Positions 1-6,226 of a DNA stretch of 7,878 nt are shown here, piece by piece. This DNA is from Klebsiella pneumoniae (GTDB lineage: Bacteria; Bacteroidota; Bacteroidia; Flavobacteriales; Flavobacteriaceae): assembly GCA_943325355.2 (NCBI GenBank), contig CALPPA020000075.1, positions 1 through 7,878 of the forward strand, in the 5' to 3' direction. How positions within the stretch are numbered: position 1 is the first letter of the stretch; each line of letters opens with the position of its first letter. The notes under the pieces are model-generated. The model did not search any database and was not told where the DNA came from. It saw nothing but the letters and a program-made list of their open reading frames with translations. The position numbers were made by a program, and so were the translations under genes.

Positions 1-101
1 GATTCTGGAAAATACAACCCTTTATCTGTGGCTAATCCTTGTATAACAGCTTCTTGGAAAGAAACTTTTGGGGCATTATGGTTTAAACTGTAGTATTTCA
101 T
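1..101 (-). CDS. thrC: Threonine synthase, N-terminal fragment (runs off the window)
   Basis: This is the first 33 codons of a minus-strand gene; the rest lies beyond position 1. Threonine synthase is a cytoplasmic PLP enzyme that converts O-phosphohomoserine to threonine and phosphate, the last step of the pathway. The visible N-terminus begins MKYYSLNHNAPKVSF and continues through an ATDKGLYFPE segment. This matches the family's usual start, in which the protein opens with a short strand and then a helix leading to a 'dGLy-P' motif. The PLP lysine is not in the window. The ATG at 101-99 is the only sensible start. It lies 41 bases downstream of the thrB stop in the same direction, completing a thrA-thrB-thrC operon. 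Identity rests on the N-terminus plus context and is strong for so short a piece. Confidence 0.9.
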   Translation of the reverse strand, partial: MKYYSLNHNAPKVSFQEAVIQGLATDKGLYFPE

Positions 102-107
102 TTTTAT

Positions 108-133
108 GTCATTGCGAGGCACGAAGCAATCTC
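108..133. repeat. 26-bp dispersed-type intergenic repeat with a small inverted repeat
   Basis: The segment starts GTCATTGCGAGG and ends GAAGCAATCTC. It contains an ATTGC (111-115) and GCAAT (126-130) inverted pair. From memory, close variants of this string recur between genes in many Bacteroidota and other bacterial genomes, often as facing pairs forming a larger palindrome. Only one arm is present here. It fills most of the 41-base gap between thrB and thrC. The repetitive nature is recalled and cannot be shown from one copy in this window. Confidence 0.6.
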
Positions 134-142
134 ATTTTTTAT

Positions 143-1063
143 TTATATTATACTCACACCGTCCGGATTCACTTTTGAAACGTGGATTTCATAAGGCAAA
201 TTGATTTCGTCATATACAGCACTCATAGCTTTGGCGATTTTCTCGGCGGTTTCTTTTCCTTTGCTCAACGCAAAAATAGAAGGACCAGAACCTGAAATTC
301 CACTACCTAAGGCTCCATTTTCGTAAGCGGTTTTCTTGATTAAATCAAAGCCAGGAATCAGCATACTACGAACCGGTTCGATAATTTCATCGTGTAAAGA
401 GCGACCAATTAATTCGTAATCATTGGTATACAATCCAGCGACTAATCCGCCTACATTTCCCCATTGGGTGATAGCACTTTTAAGAGAAACAGTTTGTTTT
501 AATACGGAACGCGCATCTGATGTTTTCAACTCAATTTGAGGATGAACCACGGTCGCATACAATTCAGATGGGCTGTCAATTTTGATAATATCCAACGGAT
601 TGGAACATCGTACCAAAGTAAAACCACCCAATAGGCAAGGAGCAACATTATCAGCGTGGGCATTTCCACTGGCTAATTTTTCGCCTTGCATTGCAAATTT
701 TACCAATTCTTTTCGTGTAAAAGGTTTGCCTAACAATTCGTTAATCCCAAAAACAGCTCCAGCTGAACTGGCGGCACTGCTTCCGATTCCGCTTCCCGCT
801 TTGATGTGTTTGTAAATTTCAATCTCGAAACCAAACTGGGTTTCCACTTCTTCCAACATCGCCAAAGCGGCCACGCCAGCCACATTATTTTCAGTTTCTA
901 ATGGCAAATCTGCTCCCACTATTTTAGTAATGCGAATGCCTTTTATATCTGATTTTCGAATAATCATTTCGTCACCCGCAGTAGCCAAACAAAGTCCGAG
1001 CACATCAAAACCACAGGAAAGATTGGCGATTGTTGCGGGGCAGAATATTTTTATTTCATTCAT
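143..1063 (-). CDS. thrB: Homoserine kinase (GHMP kinase family), 306 aa
   Basis: This cytoplasmic kinase phosphorylates homoserine with ATP to O-phosphohomoserine, the substrate of ThrC encoded just downstream. The N-terminus MNEIKIFCPATIANLSCGFD is the typical GHMP opening (P-A-T-xAN-xxxGFD). The glycine-rich ATP loop GSGIGSSAAS is at residues 90-99, after the usual substrate strand. The C-terminal GHMP motif ISGSGPSIFAL is at about 256-266. Length is normal for the family. An in-frame ATG 18 codons upstream (1117) would add a low-complexity stretch encoded by the heptamer repeats; the ATG at 1063 is chosen because the conserved family start begins there. The gene lies 80 bases after thrA and 41 before thrC and is presumably cotranscribed under the control upstream of thrA. 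Confidence 0.96.
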   Translation of the reverse strand: MNEIKIFCPATIANLSCGFDVLGLCLATAGDEMIIRKSDIKGIRITKIVGADLPLETENNVAGVAALAMLEEVETQFGFEIEIYKHIKAGSGIGSSAASSAGAVFGINELLGKPFTRKELVKFAMQGEKLASGNAHADNVAPCLLGGFTLVRCSNPLDIIKIDSPSELYATVVHPQIELKTSDARSVLKQTVSLKSAITQWGNVGGLVAGLYTNDYELIGRSLHDEIIEPVRSMLIPGFDLIKKTAYENGALGSGISGSGPSIFALSKGKETAEKIAKAMSAVYDEINLPYEIHVSKVNPDGVSII

Positions 1064-1070
1064 AAATTTT

Positions 1071-1140
1071 GGTTGTTGGTTGTCGGTTGTCGGTTGTCGG
1101 TTGTTTTTATCTAACAACCATCAACTAATAACTATCAACT
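1071..1140. repeat. Array of ten heptamers with inverted halves in the thrA-thrB gap
   Basis: The 70 bases divide exactly into ten 7-base units. Units 1-5 (1071-1105) are GGTTGTT or GGTTGTC. Unit 6 (1106-1112) is TTTATCT. Units 7-10 (1113-1140) are AACAACC, ATCAACT, AATAACT and ATCAACT, which resemble the reverse complement of the first group. Units 5 and 7 are perfect complements, giving a 7-bp stem with a 7-base loop (1099-1119). The flanking units can extend it imperfectly through G-C, U-A, U-A cores. The array fills nearly all of the 80-base space between two cotranscribed genes. It is not a CRISPR array, having no spacers and far too short a period. Confidence 0.85.
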
Positions 1141-1143
1141 AAA

Positions 1144-3591
1144 TTAAATATTTCCAATTCGGATCACGTCGGCAAAAATTCCCGAAGCGGTCACCGCAGC
1201 ACCGGCCCCAGCGCCTTTTATCAATAAAGGTTGGTCGATGTATCTATCCGTGTAAAATTGAACGATATTGTCTTTTCCTTCTAAATTATAGAACGGACTT
1301 TCTTTCGGGATGAATTCCAAACCAACTCCAGCCTTTCCGTTTTCGAAAGTAGCCACAAATTTTAATCGGCTGTCTTTAGCTTTGGCTTCAGCCAAAAGGT
1401 TTTCAAAATGAGCTGCATTGGCAATTAAAGACTTGAAAAAATCATCATTGTTTGTTGTACTTATACACTCCATTGGAAGGAAAGAATTGTTTTTAATATC
1501 CTCAATTTCCATTTTGTAACCACTTTCACGAATCAGGATCAAAATTTTTCTGGCTACATCAACACCGCTCAAGTCAATTTTAGGATCCGGTTCAGTGAAT
1601 CCTTGAACTCCGGCTTCTTTTACCACATCGTGAAAAGAATTTTTCTCGTCGAAATTGTTGAAAATAAAGTTTAAACTTCCCGATAAAACTGCCTGAATTT
1701 TGTTGACTTTATCTCCTGAGGCAATCAAATGTTTCAAGGTGTCAATAATGGGTAATCCTGCACCCACATTGGTTTCAAATAAGAAAGGAGCATTGTATTT
1801 TCGGGATAATTGTTTTAGGCTACTGTAATTATCATACGCTGATGAACAAGCAATTTTGTTGCAAGTAACCACAGCAATATTTTGTTTTAAATAGTTACTA
1901 TAGGTTTGCGAAACGGCTTCATTTGCAGTAATATCCACAAAAATGCTGTTGCGTAAATTGAGTGCTTTTACTTTTTCAATAAAAGTTTCCTTGTTGGCTG
2001 TCTCCCCATTTTCCAATAAAGATTGCCATTCTTTCAAAGGAATTCCATCTTCGTCAAAATACATTTTCCTGGAATTGGAAACTGCCACCACTCTTAGGTT
2101 TATTTTTAAATTTTCTTTCAGGAATTTCTTCTGTTGGTTGATTTGCGAAATGAATTTTTCACCTACGTTTCCAACACCCATCACGAATAGATTCAACTGT
2201 TTTGTGTTTTCTTCGAAAAAGTTTTCGTGAAGCGTATTTAAGGCTTTTTTTACATCTCTTTCGTTGATAACGGCCGAGATGTTTCTTTCTGACGCTCCTT
2301 GCGCTATGGCTCTAATATTGACATTATTTTTCCCCAACGTACTGAACATTCTTCCGCTCAAGCCTTGATGATTTTTCATATTTTCGCCTACCAAAGCAAT
2401 GATGCAAAGGTTTTTTTCTACAATGCAGGACTCAATTTTGTTTTGAGAAATTTCAATTTCAAAAGCTTTGTTTATAGCATTCTCAGCTTTTTCAGCATCA
2501 CTATCCAAAATTCCAATACAAATGGAATGTTCTGACGATGCTTGTGTAATAAAAATCACGTTGATATTTTCGTGTGACAACACTTCGAAAAGTCTTTTTG
2601 AAGAACCCGCAACACCAATCATTCCAGAACCTTCAAGCGTAATCAAAGTGATGTGGTCAATATGGCTGATTCCTTTAACAGGATTGGTATGAGAAGTATC
2701 TTGGCTTGAAATGTAAGTTCCTTCGGCTTCTGGTTCGAACGTATTTTTGATCCAAATGGGAATGTTTTTTCTTAACACTGGTTGAATCGTAGGCGGATAC
2801 AACACTTTGGCACCAAAATGAGACAACTCCATGGCTTCTTGATACGAGATTGTGGCAATAGGTTGGGCTTGTTTTACGACTTTAGGGTTTGCGGTAAACA
2901 TTCCGTTGACATCAGTCCAAATTTCCAATTCAGTTGCGTCAAGGGCTGCAGCAATAATTGCAGCAGAATAATCCGAACCGCCACGACCTAAAGTGGTACC
3001 AATTCCATCAAATGTTGAAGCTATAAATCCAGGCATTATTACAATTTGAGCTTCATTCGACGCAAAATAATCCGCAATTAGTGAATTAGAAATTTCAAAA
3101 TTTACAGCGGCTTTGCCAAAATTAGTATTTGTTTTTATCAGTTCACGGCTGTCTTTGTAACTGCTATTTTTATGATGTTGTTTTAAGGCTTCAGCGATGA
3201 TGTAGGATGACAATAATTCTCCAAAACTCAAAATCGTATCCGAAGTTCTTGGAGATAACTCACCTAAAAGATAACAACCTTCTAGTAATGTTTCTAGGTG
3301 ATTAATGATTCTCTTGATGTGGCTCAAAGAACTGCTTTGCTCACTTACGGGAATCAATTCTTTTATGGCATCTAAATGTTTTTTCTCGATTTCGGCTACA
3401 ACTTCCTTGAAACTTTCGTCGTTTGAAGCTGCTTTTTGGGAGGCAAGAACCAATAAATCAGTCACTTTAGTAAAGGCCGAAACGACTACGACTAGTTTGT
3501 CTTGTTTTGCTTTGTGGAGCACTATGTCTAAAACGAGTTTTATATTTTGGGCATTGGCTACTGATGTTCCGCCAAATTTTAATACTTTCAT
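1144..3591 (-). CDS. thrA: Bifunctional aspartate kinase / homoserine dehydrogenase, 815 aa
   Basis: A fused enzyme for the first and third steps from aspartate to threonine: aspartate to aspartyl phosphate (ATP), and aspartate semialdehyde to homoserine (NAD(P)H). The kinase domain, about residues 1-290, opens with KFGGTSVAN (5-13) and carries LGRGGSDYSA (201-210) and the WTDVNGMFTANP strand near 225-236. Two ACT regulatory repeats lie at about 315-380 and 395-460. The dehydrogenase Rossmann motif VMGVGNVG is at 470-477. The catalytic segment GFTEPDPKIDLSGVDVARK (664-682) holds E667, D678 and K682, matching the spacing of the catalytic Glu, Asp and Lys of homoserine dehydrogenases. Length equals that of E. 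coli ThrA. The ATG follows an A9 run, with no Shine-Dalgarno, as usual in Bacteroidota. First structural gene of the thr operon. The ACT pair suggests allosteric feedback by threonine, on top of the attenuation suggested by the leader upstream. Confidence 0.97.
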   Translation of the reverse strand: MKVLKFGGTSVANAQNIKLVLDIVLHKAKQDKLVVVVSAFTKVTDLLVLASQKAASNDESFKEVVAEIEKKHLDAIKELIPVSEQSSSLSHIKRIINHLETLLEGCYLLGELSPRTSDTILSFGELLSSYIIAEALKQHHKNSSYKDSRELIKTNTNFGKAAVNFEISNSLIADYFASNEAQIVIMPGFIASTFDGIGTTLGRGGSDYSAAIIAAALDATELEIWTDVNGMFTANPKVVKQAQPIATISYQEAMELSHFGAKVLYPPTIQPVLRKNIPIWIKNTFEPEAEGTYISSQDTSHTNPVKGISHIDHITLITLEGSGMIGVAGSSKRLFEVLSHENINVIFITQASSEHSICIGILDSDAEKAENAINKAFEIEISQNKIESCIVEKNLCIIALVGENMKNHQGLSGRMFSTLGKNNVNIRAIAQGASERNISAVINERDVKKALNTLHENFFEENTKQLNLFVMGVGNVGEKFISQINQQKKFLKENLKINLRVVAVSNSRKMYFDEDGIPLKEWQSLLENGETANKETFIEKVKALNLRNSIFVDITANEAVSQTYSNYLKQNIAVVTCNKIACSSAYDNYSSLKQLSRKYNAPFLFETNVGAGLPIIDTLKHLIASGDKVNKIQAVLSGSLNFIFNNFDEKNSFHDVVKEAGVQGFTEPDPKIDLSGVDVARKILILIRESGYKMEIEDIKNNSFLPMECISTTNNDDFFKSLIANAAHFENLLAEAKAKDSRLKFVATFENGKAGVGLEFIPKESPFYNLEGKDNIVQFYTDRYIDQPLLIKGAGAGAAVTASGIFADVIRIGNI

Positions 3592-3648
3592 ATTTTTTTT
3601 TATTTACTTCGTCCTTTCGCCCTTTGGGCTCGAGTGAAAAATGAGAAT

Positions 3649-3723
3649 GGTTTCTATACACCTATGAACTTTCTTCTTTTAGAAAAAAGCACGAAAACTG
3701 GATGATATGTAAAAGTATAAACC
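3649..3723 (-). promoter_or_regulatory. Candidate thr attenuator: competing stems between leader peptide and thrA
   Basis: Read on the minus strand, the RNA after the leader stop can form a long stem. GGUUUAUAC (3723-3715) pairs with GUAUAGAAACC (3659-3649), nine base pairs with a two-base GA bulge. Inside it is a second hairpin, CUUUUUUC (3689-3682) with GAAGAAAG (3676-3669), eight pairs including one G-U around UAAAA. The 3' arm is followed by a moderately U-rich tail (3648-3637). The 5' arm starts two bases after the leader stop codon, so a ribosome at the stop would mask it, while one stalled at the Thr codons might not. A small ACCC/GGGU hairpin (3733-3721) overlaps and would compete. 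I cannot tell which form is terminator and which antiterminator. The structure was found by eye, without folding energies. Confidence 0.4.
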
Positions 3724-3724
3724 C

Positions 3725-3823
3725 CTAAAGGGTAGTCGTTGTAGTAGTGGTAGAAACAACAGAAATTGTAGCCCAAACTTGGGTTGCTATCGGAGAGTGA
3801 TATGTATTGTTGTTATTTTCCAT
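3725..3823 (-). CDS. thrL: Threonine operon leader peptide, 32 aa
   Basis: A small ORF read from ATG at 3823-3821 to TAG at 3727-3725. It begins MENNNNTYHSPIAT, passes through QVWAT, and ends ISVVSTTTTTTTL: seven consecutive Thr codons using ACC, ACT, ACA and ACG, preceded by Ile and two Val. Ten of 32 residues are Thr. A run of codons for the end product just before the structural genes is the hallmark of a leader peptide for ribosome-mediated attenuation, as in E. coli ThrL; the symbol is by analogy, with no sequence similarity claimed. When charged tRNA-Thr (perhaps also tRNA-Ile) is scarce the ribosome should stall here and change folding of the downstream RNA, allowing thrA expression. 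The mixed use of Thr codons shows the run is not a simple trinucleotide repeat. The product itself probably has no function. Confidence 0.87.
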   Translation of the reverse strand: MENNNNTYHSPIATQVWATISVVSTTTTTTTL

Positions 3824-3833
3824 TATGATTTTT

Positions 3834-3862
3834 CAAAAGTACATTTTTTTATAAAACAACAA
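3834..3862 (-). promoter_or_regulatory. Bacteroidota-type promoter of the thr operon
   Basis: On the minus strand, TTG (3862-3860) is followed by 18 bases and then TACTTTTG (3841-3834), a perfect match to the Bacteroidota vegetative promoter consensus TTG-N17-23-TAnnTTTG. The -7 element ends only 10 bases before the leader peptide ATG, so the transcript should have a 5' UTR of just a few bases. A second TTG at 3859-3857 would leave a 15-base spacer and is less likely. Confidence 0.75.
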
Positions 3863-3942
3863 AACCTTTTCTTCTGCTTTTGCGAATATTTTAAAAAACA
3901 GCCTATAAAAAAAAGAATATTAAATATTTTCATAGCAATATC

Positions 3943-3973
3943 TTGTTTTTTAACATTTGTTTATTGAATTTTG
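3943..3973 (+). promoter_or_regulatory. Weak candidate promoter for hutH
   Basis: TTG at 3943-3945 is followed by 20 bases and GAATTTTG (3966-3973), which matches TAnnTTTG except at the first position. It would place transcription start about 15-20 bases before the hutH ATG. No better match exists on this strand in the 174-base divergent region (3824-3997), which otherwise holds only the opposite-strand thr promoter and AT-rich DNA. Treat as tentative. Confidence 0.25.
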
Positions 3974-3997
3974 CCCTCATAAAAGGTACTGTTAAAA

Positions 3998-5491
3998 ATG
4001 GATAATACACATTATATAAGCCCAGAATTGCTTTCCATAGAAAAGGTGCAAGAAATTATTTTGCAACATATATCATTGGCATTATCTAATGAAGCTAGGG
4101 TAAATATTCAAAAATGTCGGGATTATCTGGACAAAAAAATGGCTTCTCACTTGAAACCTATTTATGGCATTAATACTGGATTTGGTTCGCTTTGCAATGT
4201 AAAAATATCCAATGAAAATCTCTCTAAACTTCAGGAAAATTTAGTAAAATCGCATTCTTGCGGAACCGGAGACGAAGTGCCAAATGAGATTGTAAAACTG
4301 ATGTTATTGCTTAAAATTCAATCCTTGAGTTATGGACATTCCGGAATTCAACTGCAAACAGTAGAAAGGTTAGTAGATTTTTATAACAATGATATTTTAC
4401 CTGTTATTTACACCCAAGGTTCACTAGGGGCCTCTGGAGATTTAGCACCTTTAGCTCATATGTCTTTGCCTCTTTTAGGAGAAGGCGAAGTTTATTTTGA
4501 AGGCAAGAAAGTCCATTCTAGTGAAGTTTTGAAACATTTTAATTGGGAACCCATTGTCTTGAAATCCAAAGAAGGCCTGGCTTTATTGAACGGAACTCAA
4601 TTTATGAGTGCTTATGGTGTTCATATTTTAATGAAAGCCAGCAAGTTTTCTTATTTTGCAGATTTAATTGGAACCATTTCCTTGGAAGCTTTCGACGGCA
4701 GAATTGAACCTTTTCACGAATTGATTCATCGTATTCGTCCACACGAAGGACAAATCTTGACAGCCAATCGCGTTAACCATTTTCTAGAAGGAAGCGAAAT
4801 TATTGGTCATGAGAAAAAGCACGTTCAAGACCCGTATTCTTTTAGATGCATTCCACAAGTTCACGGAGCTTCGAAAGATGCGATTGATTATGTAAGAAAA
4901 GTATTTAGCACTGAAATTAATTCGGTTACGGATAATCCCAATATATTTATTGATAGCGATGAGATTATTTCAGGCGGTAATTTTCACGGTCAACCCTTGG
5001 CTTTAGCCTTAGATTTTATAGCCATTGCCCTAGCCGAATTAGGAAGTATTTCCGAAAGAAGAACCTTTCAATTGGTATCGGGTTTGCGAAATCTACCTGC
5101 ATTTTTGGTTGACAATCCTGGATTGAATTCAGGTTTAATGATTCCGCAGTATACAGCAGCCAGCATTGCCAGTCAAAACAAACAATTGGCAACGCCGTCA
5201 AGCGTAGATAGCATTGTATCGAGTAACGGGCAAGAAGATCATGTGAGTATGGGAGCTAATGGTGCTACGAAAGCATTGAAAGTTATGGAAAACTTAGAGC
5301 GAATACTTGCCATTGAATTAATGAATGCTTCGCAAGCCATTGAATATAGAAGACCATTGAAATCTAGTAATTTTATTGAAATATTTTTGAAAACCTATCG
5401 TTCCGAAGTTCCTTTGGTAAAAGAAGACCGGATTTTGCATTATGACATTGAGAGAACAGTAACTTTTCTGAACAGTTTTGTAATCGAATAA
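3998..5491 (+). CDS. hutH: Histidine ammonia-lyase, 497 aa
   Basis: A cytoplasmic MIO enzyme that removes ammonia from L-histidine to give trans-urocanate, the first step of histidine degradation. The Ala-Ser-Gly that cyclises into the MIO cofactor is at 145-147 within GSLGASGDLAPLAHM. YGINTGFG at 56-63 supplies the catalytic Tyr56, and SHSCGTGD holds His86. VQDPYSFRC (276-284) holds Tyr280 and Arg283, and NGQEDHVSM (410-418) holds Glu413. His86 also occurs in tyrosine ammonia-lyases. The VQDPYS and QEDHVSM forms with Glu413 are the histidine-type versions, whereas the tyrosine lyases of flexirubin clusters, as I recall them, differ there. Length is usual for the family. The ATG at 3998 fits the family start. 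No hutU, hutI or formimidoyl-hydrolysing genes are adjacent, so the gene is isolated from the rest of the pathway in this window. Divergent from the thr operon; 70 bases precede the next gene. Confidence 0.92.
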   Translation: MDNTHYISPELLSIEKVQEIILQHISLALSNEARVNIQKCRDYLDKKMASHLKPIYGINTGFGSLCNVKISNENLSKLQENLVKSHSCGTGDEVPNEIVKLMLLLKIQSLSYGHSGIQLQTVERLVDFYNNDILPVIYTQGSLGASGDLAPLAHMSLPLLGEGEVYFEGKKVHSSEVLKHFNWEPIVLKSKEGLALLNGTQFMSAYGVHILMKASKFSYFADLIGTISLEAFDGRIEPFHELIHRIRPHEGQILTANRVNHFLEGSEIIGHEKKHVQDPYSFRCIPQVHGASKDAIDYVRKVFSTEINSVTDNPNIFIDSDEIISGGNFHGQPLALALDFIAIALAELGSISERRTFQLVSGLRNLPAFLVDNPGLNSGLMIPQYTAASIASQNKQLATPSSVDSIVSSNGQEDHVSMGANGATKALKVMENLERILAIELMNASQAIEYRRPLKSSNFIEIFLKTYRSEVPLVKEDRILHYDIERTVTFLNSFVIE

Positions 5492-5497
5492 AATTTG

Positions 5498-5541
5498 TTA
5501 ACACTAACTTAACATGCACAGGAAATAAAGAACTAATTTTG
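5498..5541 (+). promoter_or_regulatory. Promoter of the phosphate uptake genes with a Pho-box-like direct repeat
   Basis: TTAACA (5498-5503), five bases, and TTAACA (5509-5514) form a direct repeat with an 11-base period. This is the layout of Pho boxes bound by PhoB/PhoP response regulators (TTAACA-type repeats spaced about 11 bases in Bacillus). Nineteen bases further is TAATTTTG (5534-5541), a perfect Bacteroidota -7 element, but there is no TTG at the -33 position: the second TTAACA occupies it. Pho-activated promoters often have the box in place of the -35 element. Transcription would start about 15 bases before the ATG at 5562. Because TGTTAACA is itself palindromic, the site can also be read as an inverted repeat TGTTAA-N7-TTAACA, so another regulator is possible. 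Confidence 0.55.
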
Positions 5542-5561
5542 TTGTCTAAAATTATCACAAA

Positions 5562-6206
5562 ATGTCTATAAATAGTATTTTTCAGTTTTTAGTTCCAAAA
5601 GATAAAAAATTCTTCCCACTTTTTGAGCAAGCCTCAGCCAATTTAGTTCAATTAGCTTCCATTTTACACGAAGCTGTAAATCTTCCTTTAAAGGAAAGAG
5701 ATGAGCTTTTTTTGAAAATTGATGAATTAGAACAAAAAGGAGAGGATATTACACGTTTGACCAATTTAGAATTAAGTAGAAATTTTATCACTCCGTTTGA
5801 TAGAGAAGATATCTATTCGTTAATTACTGCGATAGACAATGTTGCTGATAATCTTCATGGAGCATCAAGCAGAATGAAATTGTATCAAGTTGAAAAGATT
5901 ACTAAATCTATCCGAAAATTGACTGAAATTAATCTTGAAGCCTGCCAACTTATAGACAATGCTGTAAAAGAATTGAGAGATTTAAAAAAATTAAAAAGTA
6001 TTACTGCGGCTTGTGCCAAAATAAATAAGCTTGAGGCTAAATCGGACGATGTTTATAATAAAGCAGTTGCTGATCTTTTTGAAAATGAAACCGACGCCAA
6101 AAATATTATTAAATACAAAGAGGTATTATCTGTTTTAGAAACAGCGACTGATAAATGCAAAGGAGTTGCCGGAGTTTTAGAATCTATTACAGTAAAACAT
6201 TCATAA
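5562..6206 (+). CDS. PhoU-like DUF47 family protein, 214 aa (PiT partner)
   Basis: A small, all-helical cytoplasmic protein of the DUF47 family, distantly related to PhoU. The family is typically encoded next to PiT phosphate permeases and is thought to regulate them. The signature FITPFDREDI is at 75-84. PhoU-like acidic metal-binding repeats are visible as E57/E61, D92-x3-D96 (AIDNVADNL), E158-x3-D162 (KLEAKSDDV) and E193-x3-D197 (VLETATDKCKGV), at matching places in the two halves. Length is typical. No signal peptide or membrane segment is seen. It is separated by only 20 bases from the permease, which indicates cotranscription. The ATG at 5562 lies in an A-rich context about 20 bases after the -7 element. 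The exact regulatory mechanism in this family is not settled. Confidence 0.93.
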   Translation: MSINSIFQFLVPKDKKFFPLFEQASANLVQLASILHEAVNLPLKERDELFLKIDELEQKGEDITRLTNLELSRNFITPFDREDIYSLITAIDNVADNLHGASSRMKLYQVEKITKSIRKLTEINLEACQLIDNAVKELRDLKKLKSITAACAKINKLEAKSDDVYNKAVADLFENETDAKNIIKYKEVLSVLETATDKCKGVAGVLESITVKHS

Positions 6207-6226
6207 TTAATTTTTCAATTTAGATT

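Noticed and set aside
1064..1117. Upstream start for thrB at 1117 adding 18 residues
   Set aside because: The added residues are encoded by the heptamer repeats and do not resemble the family. The conserved homoserine kinase N-terminus begins at the ATG at 1063.
1071..1140. Heptamer array as a CRISPR array
   Set aside because: The units are contiguous 7-mers without spacers, far below CRISPR repeat length, and no cas genes are present.
3619..3629. GCCC-TTT-GGGC hairpin between the leader and thrA as the attenuator terminator
   Set aside because: The stem is only four base pairs. On the transcribed (minus) sense it is followed by A-rich rather than U-rich sequence, so it cannot be a standard intrinsic terminator.
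3305..3637. 110-codon plus-strand ORF opposite thrA
   Set aside because: It is antisense to the conserved kinase domain of thrA and an apparent shadow of its codon pattern, with no supporting motif.
3467..3661. 64-codon minus-strand ORF overlapping the start of thrA in another frame
   Set aside because: It runs through the thr leader RNA into the conserved thrA coding region out of frame. Its composition is low-complexity and basic, and the leader peptide and thrA explain the region.
3779..3967. 62-codon plus-strand ORF in the divergent region
   Set aside because: It lies antisense to the leader peptide and thr promoter and consists of AT-rich, Phe/Lys-biased codons. It has no promoter of its own and no recognisable protein features.
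5496..5514. TGTTAA-N7-TTAACA as a CRP/FNR-type operator
   Set aside because: The spacing between TGTTA and TAACA half sites is nine bases rather than the six typical of that family. The direct-repeat Pho-box reading fits the downstream phosphate genes better.
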